A stretch of DNA of 60,832 nucleotides, from NCBI GenBank assembly GCA_015680685.1, contig MNCI01006953.1, positions 70,537 through 131,368 on the forward strand, given 5' to 3'. The notes under the pieces are model-generated. The model was given only the letters and a program-made list of their open reading frames with translations, searched no databases and was not told where the DNA came from. The stretch comes from Gnetum montanum (taxonomy: Eukaryota; Streptophyta; Gnetopsida; Gnetales; Gnetaceae). Below, one piece after another: positions 22,286 to 33,610 of the stretch (position 1 is its first letter; each line of letters starts with the position of its first letter). A program made the translations under genes and the position numbers.

Positions 22286-22815
22286 ATAGTATGACTAGGC
22301 CATTGTGAGTCCCATGCTAGTTTAAGACCATAGTGGGAGGGTTGATGGTACTTTAAGGCCATTTTGGGCCACTACAATGGGATTAAAGATGATAGTTGAA
22401 GGCCATTCTAGGCCACAACAATTGCTAGTTTAAGGCCATTTTAGGACACAATGATAGCTTAAGGCCATTTGGGCCACATTCGTAGGACTAAGAGGGGTAA
22501 TTTAAGGCCATTTTGGGCCACTATAAGGGGATTTGAGAATAGTAGTTTTAGGCCATTCTGGGCCATGAGTTACCAATTTAAGGCCATGGTGGGCTACACG
22601 TTGTTAGTTTAAGGCCATGGTAGGCTATATATTGCTAGTTTAAGGCCATTTCAAGCCATACTGATAGGATTTAATTGCTATTTTAAGGCTATGGCGAGCT
22701 TCATGTTGCTAGTTTAAGGCCATGGTACGTTATATATTACTAGTTTAAGACCATTTTGAGTCACAGTGATGGGACTGTGTTGCCAATTTAAGGCCATGGA
22801 AGGTTGTCTATTGCT
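22286..22815. repeat. Tandem repeat between Y protease and antisense gene 3' end
   Basis: About a dozen units of 28-45 bp share tagtttaaggccattttgggcca. The unit is related to the array at 60-804 and to the X arrays at 27296-27662 and 42015-42285. Bases 22070-22285 between the gene end and the array are AT-rich with nothing recognised. Confidence 0.88.
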
Positions 22816-22829
22816 ACCTCTTATTTTTT

Positions 22830-24339
22830 GTAATTTTAGCTCTTATGATTTCTATGCATTTTGATGTTTTTTATGCATGAAAGAAAATGCTTAAAGAAAC
22901 AATGGTAAGAATGTAAACTAAGATACTGAATGTGTAGGCAATGAAGAAGGAAAAGCTATTAAACTAAATGCAAATAATATTCTATAGTAGTAATGAAACA
23001 TGAGTGGGAAGAAAGATGTCGAGGATGTGGAAGCAAATATCAGGCAAGTTCCTAGCATGCCTTTAGACTAAGGGGGTACCTTAGTTGCATAGTTGCTTCC
23101 TAACCCAATGTGGATTAGGGGGCATGTAGGGCATATATTGCACTATTCAATAGTCTCCTTAACCTTCACTTGATACATTGAAGGGACATTCTACCCATAG
23201 GACATCCTTTGGTAGGTTAGTAGTTTCTACTACCTCTTTGAGTGCATTGGCCTTGTGTGTTTTATGGTCTACTGAAGGTGTGTCATCAAGGAATTCAACC
23301 TTTGACCCTTTCTCCATGTTTATGTTGTTGATAGCTGGAGGGGCAACATTATTACCATGGATGATAACTTCACTAACTTTATACCAAAGGTGGATTTTTT
23401 GATGAATCATGGAGGAGACAACTCGTAGCTAGGCCAACCAAGGCTTGCCTAATATCAAGTTAAATCCTAGCATCTTCTATATGGTAATGAATTCGATGGT
23501 GGTGGGGAATTTCTTCCCTGCCATGAAGGCTATTATGATGGTACCCTTAACAATGATGTGTGACCTACTAAAGGAGTTCAAGCATGTGATTTTCATTGGC
23601 TTGATTTAGTCCATGAGGCCTAACTTATTGATGATAGTGTATGGGATAACATTTGTTTCTTCCTTGTCATCAATGTGCATTTTCTAAATCTTGCATTGCC
23701 TAACACACATGGTGATAAACATTGGGACTATTATGACCCTATCCTTCTCAGGGTCAACCTTAATTACCTCATCAAAAAATGTGAGGGATGTGGAGCTTGA
23801 TTACTATAGTGCAGAAGGTAACATCATAGTATGATGAAATTTTCATTTGCTAAGATGTCCTCCATGATAGGAATTAAGGTCAAAATATACACTAGTGCTT
23901 CACGATGGGCAGATGAGGTGATGATTAGGTCATAGAGGCTTAATTTCATGTTCTTATACTTTAGCACTTGCTTAAGGAAGGCTAATGCATCTACAATGTC
24001 TTTTCCATCAGTTGTGCTTTTGCTAGCTTTGACTACTTCCATACATCCTAAGAGATGAATTTCACGGGGAAGTGACTTGGGCTTGGTTGGCTCGGCTAAT
24101 GCAGGGGTCCTGGTGCTTGGTTGTAGGTTGCTAGTGGTGGTCTCCTTAGTTGTTTTGGCCATGGGGATTGTAGATAGAGGGACTGGTTTTGGTAGATTGA
24201 GCGCTCTTTGCTCCACATGTCGCTTGATCATTTTATCTACGAGATGCTCATTTGGTCTTTCAAGTTGCCACCTAGAGGGTTTGTTAATGTTGCCAATAAG
24301 ATTAGCCCTTGAACAAGAAGGGACTAATGCATTTCCCAT
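22830..24339 (-). pseudogene. Element Y gag C-terminus and protease region
   Basis: Minus-strand continuation of Y gag after the X insertion. A 171-codon open frame (24339-23824) includes KMIKRHVEQRALNLPKPV and SLYDLIITSSAHREALV; X has the same block (SLYDLVMTSTVHQEALV) at 43286-43038. The protease region follows (about 23690-23160): the X sequence VDDGAATNVIP reads as IDDKEETNVIP here, so the active-site Gly is lost. It then has LGKPWLA and NLPKDVLWVECPF. The ATG at 24339 is not a real start: it is the CCCAT duplication made by the X insertion. Confidence 0.78.
24335..24339. repeat. Left target-site duplication of X (CCCAT)
   Basis: Identical to 48184-48188 across 23.8 kb; the two flanks join to restore continuous Y gag sequence. 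Confidence 0.9.
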
Positions 24340-26087
24340 TGTACTGACCTAAATCATCTGTGTAAGGCTGAAAGGAAAAAAAACACTGAAAGATCATCAG
24401 GTAGACATAGCTGACACTGCCTTCACTTGAGGGTAACTTGGAAAAGGAAACGAAGGGAGAGTGCCTTGGATGATCTGCACACAAATCAACCAAGGACTTC
24501 CCCAAGCATAAACTATGGCTTGTGTTGGGGTTATTATAACTAATGATGTATGAAATGTAAAATGTAATGTAAAAAATGCAAAATAGAGCATATACAGAAA
24601 CAATATTGCAAAGCTGAATGTAAAATAGAGTAAAAAATATAATGGCTGGAAAAATGAACTATATTGTATTGCTTAGAAAATATTTTCACTAGTCAAAGCA
24701 TAGCTACATGTGTGGATGGCAAGTCAAGTGCCAAGCCCTAGGGTGATGTATTTTATAAGTGCTTGGATGCTAGGAGTCAAGTGTGCCTGAGCACCCAAGG
24801 ATTGCTAGTCTGTGTTTTCTAAGCCATCCACCTTCAAAATTACCAACCTTGTTTATATGAATTAATAGGGTATTTATAGGGTTTTTCTGAGCTCAGGTGT
24901 GAAAATCATGGATGAAATCAATGGCTGAGAATTGAGAGGAAAACGGGTCAAGTAACACATGTCCGATGGATAGTTGTGTGTGAGTTGGATGTGTGTGGAG
25001 TAAGCTACATTTTTTATGAGGTGCATTGTATCTTACAACATGTGTTGGCTTACTCAGGCTTGCTTACACTGATGGAAGCACATATAATTTGGAGCATAAG
25101 AGCTTGACAAGCTCACAAATGATGAAAATTTACAATGAGAACGATAATGTATGACAAGATAGATCAGCTCTAGCCCTCTTGAAAGTTCTCGATCTCTGAA
25201 TCGACTATTGCATGATGTCGATCTGAGTGGCTTTGTGGCTATTTGAGGTGTCTTTTCTTAACTAGGACTTCTAGCATGATTTTATTTTATCTTGGCATGT
25301 CTTCAATGTGTGTTTGGCGTGCCTTCGACTGAGCATGATCAGTACTCATGCTGCACTCACGTTACACTCACGTTGCCAACGTGACCTCAGTGTGACCTCA
25401 GCATGAGTGAGCCAAAAATGAAATATTTCACATAAAATTTTGATTTTTGAAGCCTGTTCTTTAAGTGCAATGATTGCCTAACTATGTCTAACCATGAGAG
25501 TGGTCTGCAAGTCAAAAACTAAGCTTGAGAGTGACTTGTTTTGGGCCACTTTTGGCAGCCCATGCTGGACTCACATTGCCAGCATGAGTGCAATGTGACC
25601 ATAGCGTGAGCTACAGAAACTTGCAATTTTGGACTTGAAATCTTGGAATTTTGGAGGCTGGGGCTTGAATTTTCAAACAATGAACCCTAAGAATGACTCG
25701 AACCTTGGAATCAAGTCATTTCAACTCATTTTTGGGGGTTTCATAGTTGCTCATGCTACACTCACACTGCCAGTGTGACCTCAATGTGAGTGTTAAAATG
25801 TGAACAATTTGTCTGGATATTTGAATTCCTGAATGCTAAAACTTAGAGTGGACATTAGTGGCCTTTGAGGATGGCTTGCACCCTCCAATTTGGACCATTT
25901 TTTACTTGATTTTGAAGCTATTGGAGTTACTCACGCTGAGGGAAAGCTAGCTTGACAGTGTGAGCAAGCTGACTTGAGCAAGATGGGCATGAGTTCCATG
26001 CCTTAGTCAAATTTTTCCTCCCAAAAGTGCAAGAGGCTCTGTGTTGTTTTCATTTCAAAGTGTTAGGTTGAAATTAGTGGTGTTTCA
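24340..26087 (-). repeat. 3' LTR of element X
   Basis: Matches 46428-48183 end to end. On the minus strand it begins TGAAACACC and ends GTCAGTACA. TATA box at 24871-24878 (TATAAATA on the minus strand). It contains repeated catgag/cactcacg motifs (25320-25400, 25560-25600, 25740-25790). Confidence 0.92.
24871..24878 (-). promoter_or_regulatory. TATA box of the X 3' LTR
   Basis: ccctataaatacc on the minus strand, kept in the other LTR at 46970-46977. Confidence 0.65.
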
Positions 26088-26104
26088 TTAGCCCCTCTTT
26101 GTTG
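26088..26104 (-). other. Polypurine tract of element X
   Basis: On the minus strand caacaaagaggggctaa directly precedes the LTR start TGAAACACC. Confidence 0.7.
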
Positions 26105-26425
26105 ACATATGGAGGAATCCACCCGAGAGGCATTGACAAAGAAATGCAAAACACCATGAACAACCAAGTACCAAGCATCAACCATCGACCCTTCGCTGGA
26201 TATCATCGCACCATGTTCAAAACTACATGGGATTGGGGAAATCTAGTTCAAGATGCAAGGGGATTGGTTCTAACCATGGGAAACCAAGAGTTGATAAAGG
26301 ATTATAATTATTGTTGGAATTGTGAGATAGGAATGCTCTCATATGAACAAGCCATATTTCTGGTCCTTGTCGCTAGCCAGTGTTTAGCAGACTCAGAACC
26401 AGGACATAGGAGGTGCATTCTTTAG
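26099..26425 (+). other. Unassigned 108-codon open frame beside the X 3' LTR
   Basis: An uninterrupted plus-strand frame (antisense to X) with ordinary composition, containing HRPFAGYHRTMF, TTWDWGNLV and YNYCWNCEIG. Its codons have no repeats or obvious bias and it matches no family I know. It lies in the 3' UTR of X, next to the polypurine tract. It could be a captured fragment, part of a second antisense exon, or chance. There is no splice or promoter evidence. Confidence 0.3.
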
Positions 26426-27295
26426 AGAAATAGGACTCTTATAGAGTGTTTATAGGAGCCCATTGTAAACAACAAAAGCCACATGATGATGTGTAACATA
26501 ATCATTTGAGACATGAGTGTAAGTATTTTCCAAGATAATTTCCTTCTCGCTTGGGGCTTGTATGAGAATAGCCAATAGTCTTTGGTCTATAATGTTAAAG
26601 GGATCATGAAGACCTTTTCTATGCATTTTTCTCTTTAACCTTTTTGTTATTTTTCTTTTTTTCTTGTTTGTTTCTTCTTCTTTTTTGTCTTTTAATTTTT
26701 TTTTCTTTTTTTATTTTTCTTTTTCTCTTTGGTCTTTTTGAAAGAGCTTACTTTTAGTGCTGTGCTTGTGCTCAAGTGCTTGCATTTTGCGTCATGTACC
26801 ATGCATTGTGTTTTGTTGTGCAACTGCTTAGAGAGTTATAGTATGCAAAAATGTATCAAGAGATTTGGGGTGAGTAGAATGTGCCAAGGGAGTGTAATTG
26901 AATAGGATAAGGGAAATATGATGGGGAACAAAGAATGTATCAAGAGTTGAGAATGTACTTATGAATGGATTGATTAACCTAGTTACATGCGTCAGGAAGA
27001 ATGTAATACCTTGTCATCATGATAAAGTGCATCTATGCACAAATGCCTCAGGTGTATCATCCTGTAAACACAACTCCAAGAAGACAAGAAAACCACAAAC
27101 AAAATGGTTAACTAAGCACTTTAAACTTGAGAACAGCTAAGGAGACAGAGCCACCATGTGCAATTTCAAAGTAGATAAAATCATGAACAGCATTAGCTTC
27201 ATCAGGGCCCATGAGATAAATTATGAAGCAAGTCTTTTGTGAAACAGGTGCAACTAATTCTAGCAGCACATCTTTTCATGTTTTTCTTGGTCGCC
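26426..27295 (-). other. 3' UTR of element X, no gene
   Basis: Non-coding stretch with a long T/C-rich tract (about 26625-26745). No domain is recognised on either strand. Confidence 0.6.
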
Positions 27296-27662
27296 AATGA
27301 TGTCACCAGTTTATAGTCTTAGTGGACTCTGATGCTAGTTTTACATCATGGTGAATAGATGTGGCAATTTAATGTCCTTCCAGATGGAGCTCTATGGTGT
27401 TGGTTTATTGTCATGACTCCAGGACATTCTGTTGTGCTAGTTTCAAGTCATAGCCCCAGGACCATTCTATGGTATCAGTTTTTGGTCATGATGCCAAGAC
27501 CATTCTATGGTATCCGTTTTAGGTTGTGATGCCAGGACCGTTGTATAGTATCAAGTTTAGGTCATGATGCCATGACTATTCTATGGTTTCAGTTTTAGGT
27601 CTTGATGCTAGGATCGTTCTATGGTATCAGTTTTAGGTTGTGATGCCAGGATCGTTATGTAC
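27296..27662. repeat. Tandem repeat downstream of X integrase
   Basis: About ten units of 36-42 bp such as tggtatcagttttaggtcatgatgccaggaccgttcta. It sits at the same place, just after integrase, as the 60-804 array in Y, and the unit core (agtttaggtcatg) is related but has diverged strongly. Confidence 0.85.
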
Positions 27663-27699
27663 CTTAGTTTGATCAGACATAGTACCATTTCAAGTACAG

Positions 27700-28846
27700 A
27701 TGATTTGTGGGATTAGCAAACTAATTCCCTTCCATGTCAGCAAGTTCGAATGCTCCATTATTGTATGCCTTGGTGACCAAGTAAGGCCCTTCCCAATTGG
27801 CTGAGACTTTTTCTGGATGTTTAAGGATGGCCTTAAGGACTAAGTCTCCTTTAATCAAGCATTTATGTAGGTCGTGTTTGTGTCATTGTCGTTGTTGTTC
27901 CTGGTACCACTTGATCTGATCAAGTGTGTGCATACATTCCTCCTCCACTGATTTGAGGTCAGCAATGTGCATTTCATTTCTTTGGCTTTCATTGAGGAGG
28001 CTTGAGAGAGCTATCTGTGACGAGAGAACCTATAACTCTAAAGGTAAAACAACTTCAGATCCGTATACAAGACTATATGGAGTTGTACCTGTAGATGTTC
28101 GATGTGTCGTTCTGCATGTCCATAATGCGTAGACTAATTGTTCGTATCATCATTTCTTGCTTTGATTTAACATATTTTTGAGTACCATGATGAAATTTTT
28201 GTTTTTAGCCTCTACTTGACCATTGCTCTGTGGGTAATAAGGTGATAAGAATGCATGTTTAATACCCAGGCTCTCATAGAAGCTTTTAGTATTTGCACTG
28301 CTGAACTATGGCCCATTGTCAGTAACGATGGTCATCGGAATACCAAAATGGGTCATGATGTTTTCTATTATGAAATTGAAAATGTGCTTAGAAGTGGTCT
28401 TCCTAAGGGGAATAGCTTCTACCCATTTTGTGAAATATTCAGTTCCAGTGATAATGAAGCTATGTCCTGTGGAGGATGACAGCGTTATCGGTCCAATTAA
28501 GTCTAATTCCCATATTTGGAATGGCCATGTGATTTGTGTTGTGTGAAATTTTTTAGGTGGCACATATATTAGGTTACCATGCCTTTGGCAAATGTCACAT
28601 GTCCTAACCTTGGAGAAGCAATCGTATTCCATGTGTGGCCAGTAGTAGCCCAAGCACCTAATCTTTGTTGCCATTGCTTTGGGTGCTATGTGCCCTTCGC
28701 AAAGTCCTTTATGGACTTGTTCTACAATTTTTTGACCATCAATGCTACTAATGCACATCAGCAAAATACCTTCATAGGATTTGCGACACAAAGTATCTCC
28801 TATTAATGCATATTGCCGAGAGCATTTTCGCACTGTGTCCTTTTAA
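27700..28846 (-). pseudogene. Element X integrase
   Basis: A 175-codon open stretch (28833-28306) carries the HHCC zinc domain (VHKGLCEGHI, then CDICQRH), WELDLIGPIT with the first catalytic Asp and VTDNGP with the second. The frame continues past a TAG (CAG to TAG) to SPYYPQSNGQVEA, where the third acidic residue is intact, and ends with ANWEGPYLVTKAYNNGAF (27783-27803 region), the Tat-type C-terminus. It inserts element cDNA. All three DDE residues can be read, so this is the best kept enzyme of X, but stops (for example after NQSKK) still inactivate it. Only one integrase serves the two RT copies. Confidence 0.9.
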
Positions 28847-29049
28847 GTGTTTGTCAAATGTTGTGGAGGTTCACCTCATAGAAGGTACTCTTTTATGTCA
28901 TCGTACCATTCTATTGCACATGTTGTGCTAACAGATGCTATAGGTATTTCATCAAGAGTGTCAGTTATAGGTTTGACATAATTTGTTATAGAACTAGGCA
29001 ACGTGTGGAACATTTCGGGTGTCATGTCCAGGCCTAACGTGGAAAATGC

Positions 29050-29870
29050 ATCGAAAATGGTGTTTTTTCTTCTTGGGAAATGCTATATATCCATGTCTAT
29101 TAATTGTTTCAGCAGATGTTTGGTCAAGTCACAATATGGTTGAAAATGGAGAGCTTTGCATGCGTAAAATTTCGTGACTTGATTAATGACTAGCTGTGAA
29201 TCGCCTCGAACTACAAGATGTATGATTCCCAAAGTCAATGCTACCTGAAGACCTCTAAGGAGACGTTTGTATTCTACCATGTTATTGGTACAAGGGAAGG
29301 TCAATTGGTAGGTGAAGGATTGGATTTCTTTGGAGGGGTATGTTAAAATGGCTGTAGCACTTCCTCCTCAGGAAGTTGAAGCTCCATCAAAGTGAAGAAT
29401 AGGCTTGTAGTTATCTAGTACGATGTCTATACTATTAACATTCTCATCAGGGAATTCAGGGTTAATCATTGTTTGATCATGCATTGGCAACATGGTTAAC
29501 TGTGTGACTATTGCTTGGCCTTTTGTGGAAGATTGAGCAACATAGTGTAGGTCAAATTCTGCAATCGTCGCTTTCCACCTAGCTATCCTACTCTACTCAT
29601 AGATGTTGTTAGTGATGGTGTAGAGTACATTATTCTTGCAAATGATGTAAAATTAATTATGGAAGAGATAATGCCACCATTTCTTCAAGGAGGAGAGGAG
29701 GGCGAGGCATGATTTCTCCACATCGTTGTATCATTTTTCATAGGCAATTAGAGCATGAATTAGGTAATATATAGGGATCTCGACTCCATCTTTACATTTT
29801 TAATAAAGCATAGATGCAATGGAAGAGTCGGATGTTGCAAGGTAGATATAGAAGGGTTTCTCTCTTTGTG
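29050..29870 (-). pseudogene. X dual RNase H, copy A
   Basis: The retroviral-type domain (about 29870-29520) has FYIYLATSDSSIASM and KKWWHYLF, and the archaeal-type domain (about 29415-29050) has LHFDGAS (29380-29397), MVEYKRLLRGLQVAL and VVRGDSQLVINQVTKF. These give the Asp, Glu and Asp of the second RNase H. The arrangement RT, gRNH, aRNH, integrase is diagnostic of Tat elements. Confidence 0.85.
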
Positions 29871-29961
29871 GGGGATAAACTATTGGTAGTTGAGGTAGCT
29901 CTTGTTTTATGTTTACGAATGCTTCCTAACATTGTTGAGTCTATTGGAAATGCACATTCTT

Positions 29962-31146
29962 TCATAATAGGTGTTGCATACATCTCAACTTATCTGTTAG
30001 TCTTTTGATAAAGCTTCTTATGAACTGCAGTCTACCTTGGAGACCATGTAGTTTGGTAAGGTTTTTTGGTGGTCGGATGTTAATTATTGCCTTAACCTTA
30101 TTAGGGTCTACCCGTATCCCTATTTCAGAGACTACGAAACCAAGCATTTTTCCCATTTTAATGCCAAAAAAACATTTCTTTGGATTGAGTCTAAGGTCAT
30201 ATTTGAGACAACGTTTAAGCACTAAGTCTAGATCTTTTGCATGTCGTTTAGTTATTTTTGATTTAACCATGATATCATCAACGTAATCATTGAGAAAATT
30301 GAGCATGTAATCACTAAATATATATGTCATTGCTTGTTGATATGTATATCCTGCATTTTTAAGGCCAAATGACATCATCATATAGCAGAATGTGCCCCAA
30401 GGTGTCATAAAGGTTGTCCTGAGTTGATCTTCTAGATTGATTCTTATTTGGTTATATCCTAAAACTCCATCCATAAAGGATAATAGTGCATGCCCAACAG
30501 TTGTGTCAATAAGTTGATCAATGCTAGGTAGTGGGAATTCGTCCTTTATAGTGACTGTGTTGAGATCACAGAAGTTAATGCAAATGCGTATACTACCATT
30601 CTTCTTAGGGACTACAACAATGTTTGATACCCAGTCATAATAGTCAATAGCATGGATGAAACCAACTTCGTAGAGCTTTGTGATTTTAGCACGGACTGCT
30701 AACTCTATCTCAGGTCTAACCTTTCGTGCTTCTTGCTTTACCAGTTTGACCTTTTCATCAAGGATGATGTTGTGTTGGATGATTCAGGGGTCTAATCTTG
30801 ACATGTTAGTATATGACCATGAAAATTTTTTGATGTTGTCTTTCAGTACTTGAGTGATGTCGTTGACAAGTTGTGAGTCTAGTAGGACACTTAATTTCAA
30901 TGTTCTAGTTTCACCATTAGATGTAGTAATGGGGACTTCAAAAAGAGGATCTTCAATGATAGTATCAGCCTCTAGATCTGACATCTTAGTCACATTTTTA
31001 GGCTAGTTTGATCTTTCCTGAGTAGAATATATTAAATTAGTATAAGCACATGGGTCTAGATCCAAGGATTTTGGATTAATTTCCCTTTTAACCTCCCCGT
31101 ATGATCCACTGAGAGACAATGTTGAAAGGATATTCTTGGTGGCCAT
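29962..31146 (-). pseudogene. X reverse transcriptase, copy A
   Basis: Starts at a minus-strand ATG (31146, MATKNILSTLSLSG). An N-terminal stretch with PLFEVPITTSNGETRTLKLS and FSWSYTNMSRLDP precedes the fingers (VPKKNGSIRICI). The palm is in a 170-codon open frame (30474-29962) with MDGVLGYNQI, MTPWGTFCY, MSFGLKNAG and YVDDIMVKSK (YXDD box intact), then LNPKKCFFGI and the thumb. Together with its neighbours it forms a single RT-RNase H-integrase reading unit that begins well downstream of protease, as in Ogre elements, where gag-pro and RT-INT are separate coding regions. Confidence 0.9.
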
Positions 31147-31788
31147 GTGCTTGCTCCTACCAATTTAAACCGGGAGCAAAATGAGTGACACTTGCTTGAA
31201 AAAGGAGTTTTTAAATGTAGAAGGGCTTCAGGTAACTAATTTATGTACTAACAAAATTGCAGAACGTAACGATTGTCATGGCAGTTTTAGGCCATACCAG
31301 GCCAGTAATATTCATCTTAACTTGTCATTTTGAATGAGTGTATGCAACATTTTTAATTTTTAAATTTTTGTGTGAATAATAAGTTTATGAGGATTTAAAT
31401 TTTTATGGATTTTTAAATGTTTGTATGTATATGTATATATTTTTGTCTGTGTTAAGTTTTGAACTTTTTCTCCCCTTCTTTATAAAAAGATTTCTAAGCT
31501 TCATCTCCAAAGGCTAAAATAATAGGGAATACTAGGCAAGCATGAAATAAAGATGACATAAACAAGAACATGCAAAGACAATGAAACATGGTGAATTAAA
31601 ATAAAAAGAGGAAATAAAATAAGAGACAAGAAATTAAATTAAATTGAGAATGAATATTAGGGGTTTAGAAGGTGATTTTGAAATGAAGAAAGGGGAGTTT
31701 GTGCTAGCATGAGTTCTTGGCTTTGGATTGTAGCATGAGCTACAGTGTCAGTGTCAGCATGAGCTACAGGGTGAGTTATAGGGTAGCC
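31147..31788. other. Divergent spacer between RT start and antisense exon 1 (copy A)
   Basis: AT-rich sequence between two divergent coding starts. A single module-boundary repeat unit (gcagttttaggccataccaggccag) lies at 31281-31305. T-rich and alternating TA tracts occur at 31360-31450, and a gcatgagt cluster starts near 31700. It could act as a bidirectional promoter; no defined promoter elements are seen. Confidence 0.5.
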
Positions 31789-33606
31789 ATGAAGGGCAAA
31801 GCAAGCCAAGGAAAAGGGAAGAGGCAGGCAAATTTGGCATTCATGGAGGAGAGTGAAGAGCTACTCTAGCATCTCCCCCAAGCCAGGATTCCAGCATGGG
31901 ATGGAGCTCTGCACAGGTAGATTTGTTTCCTCTTGTTTTTCTTGTTTCCAACATTTGTAAACAGCATTAGCTAGGGTGGAATTTATGGGATTTGTGGCTT
32001 GCTATTCTTGATTTTCATGGCGTCAGCGTGAGTGCCCAGGGCATTGTAGGGTCCATTGGATTTCTTTGTATTTTTATGCACTAGGGTGAACATGTTGTGA
32101 GTGCCAGGGATATCTTGGCAGCTTGAGTTTTACGGATTCCTAGAAGTGTGAGTTTTCAAGCCTCCTTGTGCAGCGTGAGCTGTAGGATTCTTAGGCAGTG
32201 TGACTACCAAGGTTTTTGGACAGCGTGACTGCTAGGGGAGAGGCCCAACATGAGTGCAGGTACGAAGGCTAGTGTTGCAGTGGGGAAGTCGTAGGGGGAA
32301 AATCCTTTTATTTTCTGATTGCAGCATGAGTTGCTTTGCTGGAGAAAATCCTATTTTGTTTTTTTCTTGCTTGCAGCATGAGTTGCGTTGCTGGGGGAAA
32401 TTTCCAGTGTGACCACCAGGGCTTCCTAGGTGATGTCAGTTTTTCTTGTGTAGCGTGACTACCTAGGTCTTGGGCAACATGAGCATAGGGTTCTCTAAGT
32501 TAAGCTATAGGTTCCTAGGGCAAGCTGCAGGTTCCTAGAGCAAGCTAAAGGTTTCCTACATGAGTCGGAATGTAGGGAACCTAGCATGAGTATTGTGGGA
32601 GACAGGCAACATGAGTTTGCTGAACTAGGCCCTAGCATGAGTGTTTAAAAAAATTGCAACATGAGTTTGCTGGAATAGGCCCCACAATAAGTTGCGTGAA
32701 AAACTGCAATGTGAGTTTGCTGGAATAGGCCCCAGCATGAGTTTTTGGAAAAAACTACCACGTGAGTTTGCTGGAATAGGCCCCAGCGTGAGTATCCTGG
32801 CACCACCTTTGATAAGCCATGAAAATGTAAATTTTTTGCTAAAATGTATATTATTTGCTGGTTTTTTATTTCTATACACTTTACTATTATCTTGGGATAG
32901 AAAATTTAAATATGTTTCTATGTTTTTCCAAGTTTATGTTGAATCTACAAGTGTTCATGTTTTCACAATTGTGTGTTTATTTTATGTTGCCTACAATAAA
33001 CTAGATTTCAATTTACCCTGACAAGTGTTAAGTACACTAAATAAATATTGGTGCACTTGTCTCATGGGGTCGAGCTGTGCAATTAAATGTTATTTCTATG
33101 AGTTTTTGGTTTATGTGATTTCATACTAGTGTTAGCATTCAGACATTTTACTTATCTAATATCTTGGCTGTATGCAAGGGACCTAAATCTTCTCTCCTTG
33201 TGGTTGAGCTCGTTGGTGTACTTGCTTGGTTTGGCCCCTTTGGACTAAATGTACCTCCTTCTGACATGCACATTGGGCCGCATGTGATATGGTTTCATCC
33301 TGGTGTTAGTTCATTTTTGTCATTCATCCTACAAAATTTCACCAGGGTTATATGGCCTCACTTAAGTGAACAGCTAGCTCGTGATGTCATTGAGACCATG
33401 TTGTCCAGGTCTACACAAAGCATGCTTGCCTTTGTTACCAACATAGATGAGGGACTTTTTAAAGTTGAGGGGGGCCCTGCTGAGGGTCCTAAATCTACTT
33501 GTTCCTTGACTCATGTGTGGGAGCTACCTACTTGTAGTCATTATAACAATAGCAGCACACTCTTTCTAGCGTTCTGTGTGCACACCCTATTCCAGAACCC
33601 ACCTGG
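31789..33606 (+). pseudogene. Antisense gene 5' fragment, duplicated copy A (exons 1-2)
   Basis: Exon 1 (31789-31916, 128 nt) begins MKGKASQ and ends at cacag/gtag; exon 2 begins near 33178 (GPKSSLLVVEL) and stops at the duplication joint at 33606. Exon 1 leaves two bases and exon 2 needs one, so the frame closes across the intron; copy B has lost two bases in exon 1. Copy A has an in-frame TAG in exon 1 and its acceptor reads caaggg where copy B has caggggac. A 193-codon frame (33164-33745) runs out of exon 2 into antisense RNase H sequence at the joint. Confidence 0.75.
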
Positions 33607-33610
33607 GATA

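Larger units (their letters stand above)
28847..33606. repeat. Internal tandem duplication of X, copy A
   Basis: Starts at gtgtttgtcaaatgttg and runs through archaeal-type RNase H, RNase H, RT, spacer and exons 1-2 of the antisense gene. It repeats as 33611-38391 with about 6 percent difference by eye. Copy A is joined to integrase; copy B to the rest of the antisense gene. Confidence 0.92.

Noticed and set aside
24077-24352. Plus-strand 91-codon Val/Leu-rich frame
   Set aside because: Antisense shadow of the Y gag frame, and it crosses the X insertion joint.
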